Source: Vanrija pseudolonga (Eukaryota > Basidiomycota > Tremellomycetes > Trichosporonales > Trichosporonaceae). From it: 64,000 nt of DNA. The translations under genes were made by a program, and so were the position numbers. Location of the stretch: NCBI RefSeq assembly GCF_020906515.1, contig NC_085853.1:682001-746000 (forward strand), written 5' to 3'. Below the pieces are notes generated by a model. That model was given only the letters and a program-made list of their open reading frames with translations. It did not search any database and was not told where the DNA came from. Shown piece after piece: positions 1 to 10,791 of this stretch (position 1 is its first letter; each line of letters opens with the position of its first letter).

Positions 1-108
1 GTTGTGGAAGTGCTCGTGACCTTGTACATGGCGAGCTGCGCGCTGCTCCTCTTCGCGCTCGTCTCGACCATTGCCCGCCGGGCTCTCCGCGCCACCCGCC
101 GGATCTAG
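1..108 (+). CDS. C-terminal end of an unidentified membrane protein (partial)
   Basis: An open frame runs from the first base of the window to a TAG at 106-108 and encodes 35 residues. They form one strongly hydrophobic stretch (LYMASCALLLFALVSTIA) followed by a basic tail (RRALRATRRI). This is the pattern of a last transmembrane helix with a short positively charged cytosolic end. The 5' part lies outside the window, so the family cannot be named. It converges on the RNA polymerase I gene, whose stop codon is 114 bp away. The short length means that a chance open frame is possible; the hydrophobic and then basic composition is the only positive evidence. Confidence 0.45.
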   Translation, partial: VVEVLVTLYMASCALLLFALVSTIARRALRATRRI

Positions 109-222
109 CCTGCCGAGAACCGAAACACGGCCGGGATATCAACCCACCGGCCATGTCCGTGTCGACTCACTCCCTCTCCAAACCGTTGTCCAACAATGCT
201 CACATCTATATGCTATACTGTA

Positions 223-3200
223 CTACGTAACCGTCACGTTCAACCTGATACCCATGCACGCCATCTCCGCGCACAGATACCTGAACACGTATGGCACGGC
301 AATCACGTCCATCTTGCTCCGTGTCGCCGCAGACGTCAACGCGCTCTTGGCAGCGACGCCGACCGCGCCATTCTTGACCACGCCGTCGAGAGCACCAGGC
401 TGCTCGGACCGTTCGCAGATACGGCAGTAGTTTCTTGGCTTGCCGTCGTTGGGGCCGACAGTGTCGTCAAAGCCGAGCGAGATGAGCGAGCCACATGACC
501 GACACACGTGAGCAGTCGAGTAGTCGGAACAGTTCATGAGACGGTCTTGCAACAAGAATGATGTTCCGTGGGCGATAAGAGCATCACGCTCCATTTCACC
601 GAAACGGATACCACCGGCACGCTTACGACCCTTGACGGGCTGACGCGTGAGCGGGTCGACCGGTCCGAGCGCACGGGCCTGGAACTTGTCGTTGACCATG
701 TGACGCAGACGCTGGTAGTAGACGACACCAATGTAGATGTCGGCCCTCAGCTCCTCGCCAGTGATACCAGAGTACATTGGCTCGTTGCCGTGGTAGTTGT
801 AGCCCGCAGCGCGGAGCTGCTCGCCAAAGTAGTCCTGGGGACGGTCCGCGTCCGAGAACTTGAACGGCGTAGCGTCCTGAGAGAAGCCGTGGAGGGCACC
901 AGCCTTGCCGGCGAGCGACTCGACGAACATTCCGATTGTCATACGAGAGGGGAAAGCGTGGGGGTTGATGATGACGTCGGGCTGCATGCCGCTCTCGGTG
1001 AAGGGCATGTCGATGGCAGGGAACTTTTGCGACATGACACCCTTCTGTCCGTGACGAGACGAGAACTTGTCACCAATGGTAGGCGAACGAGGGATACGCA
1101 GCTTGATGTGGATCTTCTGCAGCTCCGAGTCGCCGGTGTCCGAGCCGAGAACACGGACCTCGTCGATGTAGGCAGTCTCGTCACCCTTGTACTTGTGGAC
1201 CTTGGTGCGACCAGTGACATCATCGACGTAGGCACAAAGCGGGTCCCCAGCCTTGACCTTGGTGCCAATGCGGGGGAGGCCGTCAGTGTCGAGGAACTCG
1301 CGCCAGGTGTGGTCCTCCTTGACATCGCGACCAAGAGCAAAGTGGAGGGTAGGAGGGCCACGAGCAGAGCGGTTGACGTCCTTGAGGTCGAAGATGTCAG
1401 ACTTGTAGACGGTACCGTAGCCAAAGCCGCGCTCGTGGGCCGACTTGTTCAGGATCATGGCGTCTTCCATGTCGTAACCCGTGTATGAGATGACAGCGAC
1501 CACCGCGTTCATACCGTTGGGGAACGAGTCGAAACCGTAGTGCCTGTGCAGCTTGGGGCGGACAATCGGAGTCTGTCCGCTCTGGAGGCGGTACATCTTG
1601 TTGTCGGTACGGCGGTTGAGGGCAGTCGACGGTGTTCCCATGGACTGCTTGCCCATCTGGCACTGGCTGTGATGGGTGTCAGCAACGGTCACGGGTCAGA
1701 AGTCTCCACATACTACATGTTTCGTGGTGACTGGTTGAAGTCGGAGAAAGGAGTGAGGTTGGCAATGACTGAGAGCATCGACGTGGGGTCGAGCTCGACG
1801 TGCGTGGTGACGCCCTTCTCAATTTCCTCTGGGGTGACCGAGATATCCATGTAGACCTGCTCGAAGGTTCCGACGTGGTCGAGCTTGCCGTTGGAGAGGT
1901 AAGTGACAGGACGCATCATGCGGGAGCGCGAGCCGAAGAGGTAGAGACCGGGGTACTGGCCACCCTTGGTGACAGGGACATAGCCGACCTCGAGGTCAAT
2001 GGGCACGCGCGCGTCACCCTCAGTCTTGAGCTTGCGCAGGAGATCAGCCAGCTGCTTGGCCTTGGTGGGCGTAGCCCAGCCGATAACGCGACCGTCGAGC
2101 TGGATAACAACAAACTTGGCACCGTCGATGGACGTGGCGAAGACCTGGGTCATGCCGTGAGCCGAAAGCAGGGTCGGGATCTCGGAAACGTTCAGAGTCG
2201 AGGTCACAATCTGGCAAGTGTGCGACAAGTGGTTGAGAAGACCACAGGGCGATCCGTCTGGCGTGTGGATAGGGCACAAGAAGCCCCACGACTCGGGGAG
2301 CAGCTTACGGACAGCAGTCGTCTTGAGCTCGGCGAAGAAGGCACCACGATGGATACAGCGGAAATGGGCGAGGTAACGGTAGTAGTTGAGCTTCTCGGCC
2401 ACAATGGTGAAACCACTCGTCTGCTGCAGGTCAAGGCCGGTGGGCGAGACGAGGTTGCCGGTGGCGAGGAAGTAGGACATCTTGGCGCCAATGTCAAAGT
2501 TGACCTTGGCAAGGACCGAGGGGAAGTACTTTGCACTGGTAAACTCCTTGGCGCGGTTCTGGCGAAGATCCTGCTGGATCTGGGCACGAACGGCGAGCAG
2601 ACACTCGTCGAAGCGCTCCTTGATGATCATGGCGTAGAGGAAACCGGGGAGCAGGACTTCGTGGTGTTGGGGCGAGTCTGGGTTGTCGGGGCACGACTGA
2701 CCAGCGACCATCGAGTAGAGCTTGCGGAGCATGAAGAGCAGCATGCGGAACTTGTCGCGGGGGTTGGGGAGGTGGACGAGGATGACCTTGTTGAGCAGGA
2801 AGCTACCGACCTGGACGTTGGTCCAGTCGTCGGGGCAGTTCATGACGACGCGGAACTTGTCACCGAGGTAGTCGAGGCACTGGGTACCAGTGTTGAGGCC
2901 GAAAGTCTTTTGGCCACGGAGCAGCAGCTCGACACGGTCGGTCAAGAAGGTGTTCTCGTACTCGCCCTGGACGAGGCTCTCGAAAATCTCCTTGTCGCTG
3001 GCGTCGACGAGCGCCTTGAGGATGAGCACAAGGGGGATCATGTACTCGACCTTGCGCCAGGCGAAACGGATCGTGGCACCGCCGTTGGAGAGGTAGTGGA
3101 GCGTGTTGGTGCACGCCGACTGGTCGGGGCGGACACAGCGGATCTGACAACCGTACGGCGTGTAGCTGACACCACGCTTGGCGAACGACGGACGGTTGAG

Positions 3201-3920
3201 GTTGATCGGGTGGTGACGGCGGGGGAGAATGAGGTAGCGGACAATCTTCTCGTTACCGTTGACGATGAAGTAGCCGCCCCAGGACGACGACTCCTCGCCG
3301 TGGCGCACGAGCTCGGCAGCAGGCATGCCACGGATGTTGCAGCGGGCCGACTTGACCATGACGGGGAGGAGACCGCACTCGCGGACCTCCTCGTACTCGC
3401 GCGTGCTGCCCTCGTTGGTAGTCACCTTCCACTTGATAGTGACGGTGAGGCGGGAGCGGTAGGTCACGAGGCGTTCGCGGGCCTCGGTGGGGAAGATGCG
3501 GCGCTCAACAGCGAGCTTGTCGCGGTCGGAAACGAGCGGCTTGCCAAGAGCGACCTGGGCTATCCGGTCTTGAAGCTTCGTCAGCCCCACCTCCCTCCCA
3601 TCGCATCACCATCACCCACAGGTAATTTTGTTGCCGAACGGCATGCCCTCGGAGGGCTTGCCGTCGAAGACGACCTTCTCGCCAATGTCATTGACGCCGA
3701 GCTGGAGGAGGCCCTCGGTTCCGTCGTCGCCACCCTCGGTGAGCGCGTCAAACGACTGGATGGCGGGGCGGACGAGCTCCTCGAGGCTCTCGAAATCCGG
3801 GCCCTCGTTTGACGGGTGTCGGAACTGGCGCTCGCGGGTAAGCGTCCCGAACGACGTGTGGTCCGGGTGCTTGGAGCTGGTCGCCTTGGAGGGCGAGAGG
3901 GGGTCGAAGGTTGCGACCAT
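223..3920 (-). CDS. RPA135: DNA-directed RNA polymerase I second-largest subunit
   Basis: This is the catalytic-core beta-like subunit of RNA polymerase I, which transcribes the 35S rRNA precursor in the nucleolus. Three exons (3920-3620, 3568-1714, 1666-223) encode about 1,199 residues, the usual length for the family. The assignment to Pol I rather than Pol II or III rests on the close match to yeast Rpa135 throughout, for example GGYFIVNGNEKIVRYLI, RPSFAKRGVSYTPYG and LTPFSDFNQSPRNMYQCQMG. The last of these is restored exactly by removing the 47 bp intron. The Rpb2-family signature GDKFSSRHGQKG lies near residue 915. A C-terminal zinc ribbon (CRSC...CRIC) follows near residue 1105. Start at 3920 gives the expected N-terminal TSFGTLTRERQFRHP segment. 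The first intron (51 bp) follows residue 100. No break or missing key residue was seen. Confidence 0.96.
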
Positions 3921-4631
3921 GGCGTGCAAGCACCGTTGGTGTTGGGTTCGAGGTGCAGTTGCAAGATTTGGACGTCTCCTTGGCTGAGCTGACCGATGGA
4001 GGGCAGGAAGGATTGACGCAAATGCGAAATTTAAAAGGGGGGCTCGATCAAGCGTCTCAACCTCCACTTTCAGGCACGCCACGCGGGGCAAGGTGTTCTG
4101 CCACTTTGAGTGCCACCCACGCTGTGTGCTCGTCTACTTGCACTCCGTCAATGACCGTCCATGCATAGTTGACACCTATTTTGAAGACCATGGTGGGATT
4201 TGGGAGGGTGGATCTTACTATTTTCTGAAATAGGAAGCTGGGGTATCTCTTCTTCGGTTTGCCAGGTGGTTAAGAATCCGAAGCTCGTGCTCGTTGGTAC
4301 GGCACCCGCGGCAAGATACGAGGCGTGGTGCGCGATAGGGGGGTGGAGATGCGAGACTTAGTTAGAATACTTTGGAGCTAGTAAGAGTGACTTTGGCCTG
4401 CCTTTGGTTGTCATTTGTCGATCTGTGCCCTTGTGGGTGGGCAGGGAAACATCAGGTCGACAGGCGATGGATGTGATCACCCCTTCGTCTGACATCCAGC
4501 AGGCGCGGGTTATTCCAACTTCGAACGAGAGCAAGACACCCGAAGTCGAACGAGAACAGACACGCCACAACGGACTCGAACCGGTGACTTGCGGCAGTAA
4601 CCCCTCCATGCGTACAATGATACAATGCAAT
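3921..4631. other. Intergenic region upstream of RPA135, downstream of DPB2
   Basis: No supported gene is present. The stretch should hold the RPA135 promoter (minus-strand transcription leftwards) and the DPB2 terminator. An AT-rich TTTTAAATTTCGC element on the minus strand at about 4023-4038 could be a core promoter element. Around 4561-4610 the minus strand resembles a tRNA T-arm (GGTTCGAGTCC) but no complete cloverleaf could be folded. Confidence 0.5.
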
Positions 4632-6652
4632 CTAATCGTCCAGACTCAACGCACTCCTCTCGCTCCGACCAGTGGCCGGGTAGTACATGGACCACTCAAA
4701 CTCTCCACCAGTACCAGCGCTGATAAATCGTCCAGGATTGAAGACGTGGCAGCCCTCATATGTCAACTCGTAGCGCTCATACTTGTCCGCGAGGACTAGA
4801 GCCGTAGGCATCGGGTATAGCCTCAGTGCGTGGTCAAACTCCCATAGTGTCGGCCTCACAGACTGAGGAAGGGGAGAGAGATGGGCCTGGTCCAAAACTG
4901 TCTGCACGAGCTGTCACGTCAGCGTGCCCAGTAGACATCCCACTCACGTATCGCTTCATGTCGGCCACCTCCTCGCCGCTCTTGACTCCAACCAGGTTTC
5001 GCAGAATGCGACCCATGAGATCTTCGCGGCAGATGACAATCTCTTGGCCAAAGTAGCGCAGGCGGCAGGGATTTGAGACGAATCGGGCGTTGGGGATGCG
5101 GGACAGGAGACGCTTGGAGAACACCGGAGGGAGCGCAGGGCGGGGAAGCGTTGAGGACGACCATGGGTCCAAGGGTCCGGGGACGAAGACAAAGTGCGAC
5201 TGGTGCAGCAGGGGTAAGGACAGGAGCAAGTCTGTCAGGGCGTTGAAACCGTCTGGGATGTCAGAGACCGCGAACACTGCCAAAACTCACTCGTGTACGC
5301 TTTCAGTCCACCCTCGCCCTCCCAGCCACGCTGACAGAAGTCTCCACAAAACACAAACACCATGGGGCGGTACTCGGCTGCATCCGCGTAGCCTTCGAGT
5401 ACGCGACGAAGAGCAACCAGTGTTCGCGGGTGGTCGAGCCAGACGTCCGAGAACACGACGAACGACACCTGGGTATTGGCGAGGACTGTTGGAAGGAACT
5501 TTTCCTCGTCCTTGAGGGAGATGGCACCACCGCCAAGGAAGTCGACATGGCCGTACAGCCCCCTGAGTAGTCAGCATCGATGCGGCCCGATGTAACCCAC
5601 CTGGCAACATCTCTCTTCTCACTTGGCGGGTGGCCCATAGCCAGCACGCGAACATTGTCCTCGATGGTGTACTCGCCCTCGATGAGCACCATGCAGCCTT
5701 CGGTGAACAAGCCTTCACCCGGGACCTGGAGATGTCAGCGGCACGCAGGCGGGAGGACTCACCGCATCTTTCATGTCCAGCACTACTCTCCCGTCGCCGT
5801 CCTCGAGAGTCAGACGTCCCTCAGGATCCCGCGAGAGCATGCCAAACAGCAAGAAGAGTTGTCCCGCTCGTCCGAGCAAGTTGCAAGTCGACGTCAACTG
5901 TAACGGTCAGCTGGCTGGGGTCCTCGAGCATACCTTCAAGTAATTTGCACGGTCGTGGCCACCAACGGCCGGGGGAGTAAAGTTCTCGTTTCGCTGAACG
6001 ACCTGGGAGGTAAGTCACGCAACATGTGAAGTGCCTCACCTCCTTGATGATACCCCATCGCTCGCGGAGATACGAGGACCGGCTAGCCGCCGTACCCGCA
6101 ATGTCAGGTTTTGTCTTGGCCCTGTGGCAAGTCAGTCTCCCGAGCTCACGGACCTAGATATCAAGCTCACACGATGAAGCCTCCGCGAACAGCGTCAAAG
6201 TGAACGGCAGGCATGTCGAAGCTGTCCACCACGGAGAAGTGTGCGTTGACATTGACCTCTGAAGGGTCGATGGACTGAGAGTCGCCTGTCGTACCCAACT
6301 GCAGGATCTCATACGCGCGCTTCAGGCCAGGCAAAGAGACAATAGAGGTGGTGTCTGTAGGTCAATGGGTTGGCCTGGAGCCGCACCCACCTTCTCCCTT
6401 CAGATACTCGCGAGCCCAGAACTCGAGCGCGTCTATCCACCCATCTTGAGCGATTTCATTCTGTGGTGAAGACATTAGCGCTGCTCTGTCGTGATCCGAG
6501 CTGCGTACCTCGCGCAAGACGTGCTCGATGTAGTCGAGGGCCGGGGCCGATAGTGTTAGGGAGTATTTGGTAGAGAAGACCTATGGAGGTGAGTTGAAGT
6601 TCCCATCAGCTACACCTACCTTGACAATGGCCGCTCTCATGGACCGGACCAT
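4632..6652 (-). CDS. DPB2: DNA polymerase epsilon subunit B (Dpb2/POLE2)
   Basis: This is the second subunit of leading-strand DNA polymerase epsilon. It links the polymerase to the CMG helicase through GINS and helps origin firing. About eleven small exons with 35-60 bp introns encode roughly 550 residues. The N-terminal helical domain begins [19 protein letters not shown]. The OB-fold region includes [19 protein letters not shown] and [12 protein letters not shown]. The C-terminal phosphoesterase-like domain includes [42 protein letters not shown] and the family-typical ending [21 protein letters not shown]. The last domain has lost catalytic metal ligands in this family. The start at 6652 is the first ATG after an in-frame stop and matches the short N-terminus of homologues. 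The gene is transcribed divergently from NOT3 across 306 bp containing a possible MCB (ACGCGT) box. Confidence 0.93.
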
Positions 6653-6958
6653 GATTGCGACAGTGTCTTGTTGTGAGTGCGAGTGCGAGATGAGATTGCT
6701 CGAACACCAACAAATCAATGAGTCACCTACCCAGTCGCGTCCAGTTCATTTCCACCTCCACTTGATCGACGCGTCGCGGAAATAGGCGCCCTGAAACCAC
6801 GTGACGTGTTTGGCCCCATTTTGCAGGCCTAAAATGAAAAAGGCTCCGTGTCAAGGCTCTCACATGACGGCTGCAGGACGAGCCACCGATCAGTCTCGTC
6901 GTTCAACACGCCTTCCTTGTGCCATCATCAGCTCTCTCAAAGGGAATCACACACCACA
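6653..6958. promoter_or_regulatory. Divergent DPB2/NOT3 promoter with MCB-like and E-box-like motifs
   Basis: The 306 bp between the two start codons must serve both genes. The palindrome GACGCGTC at about 6768-6775 contains ACGCGT, the MluI cell-cycle box that controls S-phase genes, including replication genes, in ascomycete yeasts. CACGTG occurs at about 6798-6803, directly followed by ACGTG. The motifs are seen in the sequence. Their function here is inference, because each six-base palindrome is expected about twenty times by chance in a window of this GC content. Confidence 0.35.
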
Positions 6959-9181
6959 ATGGCGTTAAGGAAGCTCCAAAGTGGGTGCAGCGACATGGGC
7001 CACACGAGAGCGTAGCGCTGACCCACTCCAGCCGAGATCGATCGGACCCTCAAGGCCGTCGCTCAAGGTGTGGAGACGTTTGAGGCTACCTTCGACAAGC
7101 TCAACCATGCGTCCAACTCGACCCAGAAGGACAAGTTGGAAACGGATCTCAAGACCCAGATCAAGAAGCTCCAGCGCATGCGTGACCAGATCAAGGTCTG
7201 GCTCGGAAGCAGCGATATCAAGGACAAGAGCGCGCTGCTCGACAACCGCAAGTTGATAGAAACGGTGAGGCGGCGGGCGGTTGTGTGGAGGGAAGGGGGC
7301 GTGAGGCTAACAACACGCAGCAAATGGAACGTTTCAAAGCCTTGGAAAAGGAAATGAAGATGAAGGCCTTCTCCAAAGAAGGACTCATTGCCGCTGCCCG
7401 TTTGGATCCAGCAGAAAAAGCCAAGCGGGACATGGTCGACTGGATCGGCAACACGATCGACGAGCTGTCACGGCAAATCGAGCAGACCGAGGCCGAAGCA
7501 GAACAGCTTCAGGTCACGGGAAAGAAGAAGAAGGCTGCGGGCGACCGGTTGTCCGAGCTCGAGCAGCTGAACGAGCGTCGACAATGGCACATTGGACGTC
7601 TAGAGATTGTCCAGCGTGTCTTTGAGAACGGACAGATCAACGTCGACCAGGTCGAGTCCATCCAGGAGGACGTCAAGTACTTTGTCGAGGCCAACACCGA
7701 GGAGGACTTTGACTTTGATCTTGGCATTTACGACGAGCTCAACCTCCAGGAGGCCGAGGACGAGTACGGTGCCGCCGACTATGGTCACAATGCCGAGGAC
7801 TCTTCCAACATTGACTCGGCATCCGTGGCCGACGAGTCGACAAAGACGCCATCAAAGGAAGAACGAAAGTCGTCCAAGGCGTCGTCTGTGCCTCCTGTGG
7901 ATGACACTCCTCCCAGTCCTGTGCAGTCCAAGCGCGGGTCTACGAAGAGTGAGTCGCCACCGAGTCGCCACCGAGTTTCATGTCTAACATCATCGCAGAG
8001 ACTGTCGCCGAGAAGGCAGCCGAAAAGGCCGAGGCCAAGGCGGCCAAGGCTGCTGCCGAGGCCCAGGCTGCCGCTGCGGCTACCGCCCCTCCTCCACAGA
8101 CGACATCGGTGCCTACGCCCACCAAGCCTGCACCGCTGCCACCAATCCGTTACGCCGCTGCGGCTGCTGCCGCTGTTGGTGGAGCTGCGGCTGTTGCTCC
8201 CGCTGCGTCTACGCATGCCGAGTCTGTCGCCTCGTCCTACCTTTCAAAGGACTCGCCTCATGACGACGACCAGGGCTACGAGGGAGAGGAGGAGGAGGCT
8301 CACGAGGTTGCCTCGGTGCCCGAACAGCAGGCTTCCAACGTATGTTACTTGCCGAGTGCTGTACTGACATACAGGGCTACGCTCCACCACCACCCCCTGG
8401 CATCAGTGACTCGCCTTCGCCTCCTCCGCAGGACGGAGCCTCGGCGACGAACGGTCCTCTTGGCCAGCAGCAGCCCTACGCGCACGCCGAGTCTTCGCGT
8501 GCTGCCGCTGCAAGCTACAACTCTAGTCCCCGCAAGGAGCAGGGCGTTCTTGAGAACCTCATGCAGAGCTTTGGCGTCGCCAAGGACATGGGTGAGTTGT
8601 CGTGTCGTGTGCTGTGCTGACGGTCTTTGCAGCCGAGCGTCGTGCCAACGACCCCAACGGACTGCACGCTGCCCTGGACGTCAGCTTCCACAACGCGCCC
8701 ACGCAGCTTGATGGCGAGCCGTGAGTTGACCTCACCCACTCGGGGCTGTTCACCCACTTGGGCCTTCACTGACAACCCCCAGCCCACGGTACTACCATCC
8801 TCAGAACCCAATCACGACACCTTCGTACTACCCGCAGGTGCGCCTGCCCGCGCTCGAGGAGAAGAGCATCTACCAGCGTCTGGACCTGGACCAGCTGTTC
8901 TACATCTTCTACTACATGACTGGAACATACGAGCAGTGAGTACCGACATCATGTCCAGCGGCTAACCCCAACCCAGGTGGCTGGCAGCACAGGAGCTCAA
9001 GCGCCAAAGCTGGCGTTTCCACAAGCAGTACCTGACATGGTTCCAGCGGGCACATAACCCTCAGGCCATTACCGAGGACTATGAGCAGGGTGGCTACTAC
9101 TACTTTGACTGGGAGAACTCGTGGTGCCAGCGCCGCAAGAGCGATTTCAGGTTTGAATATCGCTGGCTCTCAGACCATTAG
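6959..9181 (+). CDS. NOT3: CCR4-NOT complex subunit NOT3/NOT5
   Basis: This is a scaffold subunit of the cytoplasmic CCR4-NOT deadenylase that starts mRNA decay. Eight exons (6959-6980, 7032-7264, 7321-7948, 7999-8339, 8375-8591, 8633-8720, 8783-8935, 8977-9181) encode about 628 residues. The N-terminal coiled-coil domain starts MALRKLQ and continues [44 protein letters not shown] and [13 protein letters not shown], all classic NOT3/5 sequence. A central low-complexity region follows, rich in Ala/Lys/Glu and then Pro/Ser. The C-terminal NOT box is intact, with [20 protein letters not shown] near residue 550 and then [20 protein letters not shown]. The first exon is only 22 bp. A 17 bp direct repeat overlaps the stop codon. 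Confidence 0.94.
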
Positions 9182-9200
9182 GATGGCTCTCAGACCATTA
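9164..9200 (+). repeat. 17 bp direct repeat across the NOT3 stop codon
   Basis: TGGCTCTCAGACCATTA occurs at 9164-9180 and again at 9184-9200, a period of 20 bp. The first copy encodes the last residues and part of the stop codon of NOT3; the second lies in the 3' untranslated region. It looks like a recent local tandem duplication. Confidence 0.9.
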
Positions 9201-10039
9201 AAGTGTAGCTAGCAGCGAGATGCAACAGTAGCAGTTTAGTGGTGTAGGGGTCAGTGGTGCGAGAGGGTAGACACAGAGGTCGAGGATTCAGCTCGGCATC
9301 AAGCTCGAGTCTGGGATTCTTGCGTGAGCCAAATGAGGCAGCATGGCGAGTGCAGAACATGTTGCGTTGCATTGATCGTTTGTCTTGTCTGTCTGGTACC
9401 CCAGCCAACCAGCAAGTCACGGCAGTTCGTGCTGGCAGCAGAGAGCAAGCTCCCCGGACTTGAGCGAGCTCAAGTGGCTGGGACACCAGTGTCCCTCTAA
9501 CCTCGCTCCGTTTCTCCTCCCCTTTGGTGCGTTGAAGGGTTGGCGAGTGCCCCAGAAGGACACATCGAGGTTGGGAGAAGTCGAAGTGGGTGCAACTTTC
9601 CGTCTTAACCAGGCTCGCAGCTCGCACTGACGCTCGTCCCTAATTGCTTCCGAAAGCCACGTGGCCTGTCGGAGTTCTGAGGCGTTTGGCTCGTGTGGCA
9701 GACAACTGTCGACCAAACGGCGGGACCAAATTGCGGGATCAAATGCAGTTTGGCTGGGAGTTGTTCTGCCTGGGTGCACTCGCAGACGGAGGGGCAGGCC
9801 CTCCTCACCCTCCCGCCCAGCCGTGGTCGTCGGCACCACTGTGGTCGTGCGTTTCGAGCTCGTCCAACCTGACCGTCTTCCTACCCATCAAAATCTGTGA
9901 GCATCAACGACACACCAGCATCCCGTCGACACTGTCACTGACTGAACGCTCCTCTCGCCGACGCCGACGCCGACTTGCTGCTTGATCGATTCGCCTGTCG
10001 CCTTCGCTACCACCTACTTCCCTTTCGTCCAACAGAAAA
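9182..10039. other. Intergenic region NOT3 to RPS15, including the RPS15 promoter
   Basis: No supported gene is present. The last 130 bp before the RPS15 ATG are pyrimidine-rich (for example CTACTTCCCTTTCGTCC), as is common for ribosomal-protein leaders. A CCACGTGGC palindrome lies near 9657. Open frames here overlap each other on both strands and show no recognisable protein. Confidence 0.5.
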
Positions 10040-10647
10040 ATGGTAGGTATCGATCGAGGAGGAAGGAACGGCACACGATGAGCAACGACGACGACGAGGA
10101 GGGACAGACGATGGAGGAGGGTGTGAGCGCTACGAGGAGAGCGCTGGGGAAGAAGACTGTCGTCGCGCTCGTCGTGTTGCCCGACCAACGAACACACAAA
10201 CTTGTCCAACCACTAACCCAACCCAGGCTGAGTTCACTACCGGTGAGGAGGCTGCCGCCAAGAAGGCCGCTCGTTCCTTCAAGAAGTACACCTACCGTGG
10301 CGTCGAGCTCGACGACCTCCTTGACCTCTCCAACGAGGCCTTCATCGACGTGAGTCGTGGTGGCTGTGCGGCTGTGTCTGGCAACTGGCAAGTTTTACTG
10401 ACACCCCGTCCAGCTCGTCCACGCCCGCGCTCGCCGCAGGTTCCAGCGCGGTCTTAAGTCGCGCCCCATGCGCCTCATCAAGAAGCTCCGCAAGGCCAAG
10501 AAGGAGGCCGGCCCCAACGAGAAGCCCGCCCTCATCAAGACCCACCTCCGTGACATGATCATCGTCCCCGAGATGATCGGCTCGGTTGTCGGTGTCTACG
10601 TGAGTGGGCTGTGGACTGCAGGCCTGAGCCAGCACTGACGCACCCTC

Positions 10648-10679
<32 letters not shown>

Positions 10680-10791
10680 CAAGCCCGAGATGACTGGCCA
10701 CTACCTCGGCGAGTTCTCGATCACCTACAAGCCTGTTGGCCACGGCCGTGGTGCCAACATGGCCAACTCCCGCTTCGTCCCCCTCAAGTAA
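10040..10791 (+). CDS. RPS15: 40S ribosomal protein uS19 (S15)
   Basis: This small-subunit ribosomal protein sits in the 40S head near the decoding site. Four exons (10040-10042, 10227-10349, 10414-10599, 10651-10791) encode about 150 residues, the normal length. Exon 1 is only the ATG, followed by a 184 bp intron, the longest in this half of the window. A first intron straight after the start codon is common in fungal ribosomal-protein genes. Conserved segments include [46 protein letters not shown] (read in two pieces across an intron) and the C-terminal [16 protein letters not shown]. The protein ends SRFVPLK. The intron was checked for a box C/D snoRNA and no convincing one was found. Confidence 0.97.

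Noticed and set aside
1800-3812. 670-residue plus-strand open frame opposite RPA135
   Set aside because: It is an antisense shadow caused by GC-rich codon use; its Leu/Val/Glu/Asp/Arg-rich sequence has no recognisable motif and the minus strand is unmistakably RPA135.
4561-4640. tRNA-like T-arm (GGTTCGAGTCC) on the minus strand
   Set aside because: The acceptor strand GTGGCGT finds no complementary 5' partner within 120 bases, the T-stem has a mismatch and no D-arm or anticodon arm could be placed. At most it is a tRNA remnant. tRNAscan-SE would decide.
10043-10226. Possible snoRNA in the first intron of RPS15
   Set aside because: A GATGAGC resembling a C box is present but no matching D box or terminal stem was found; the intron is simply purine-rich.
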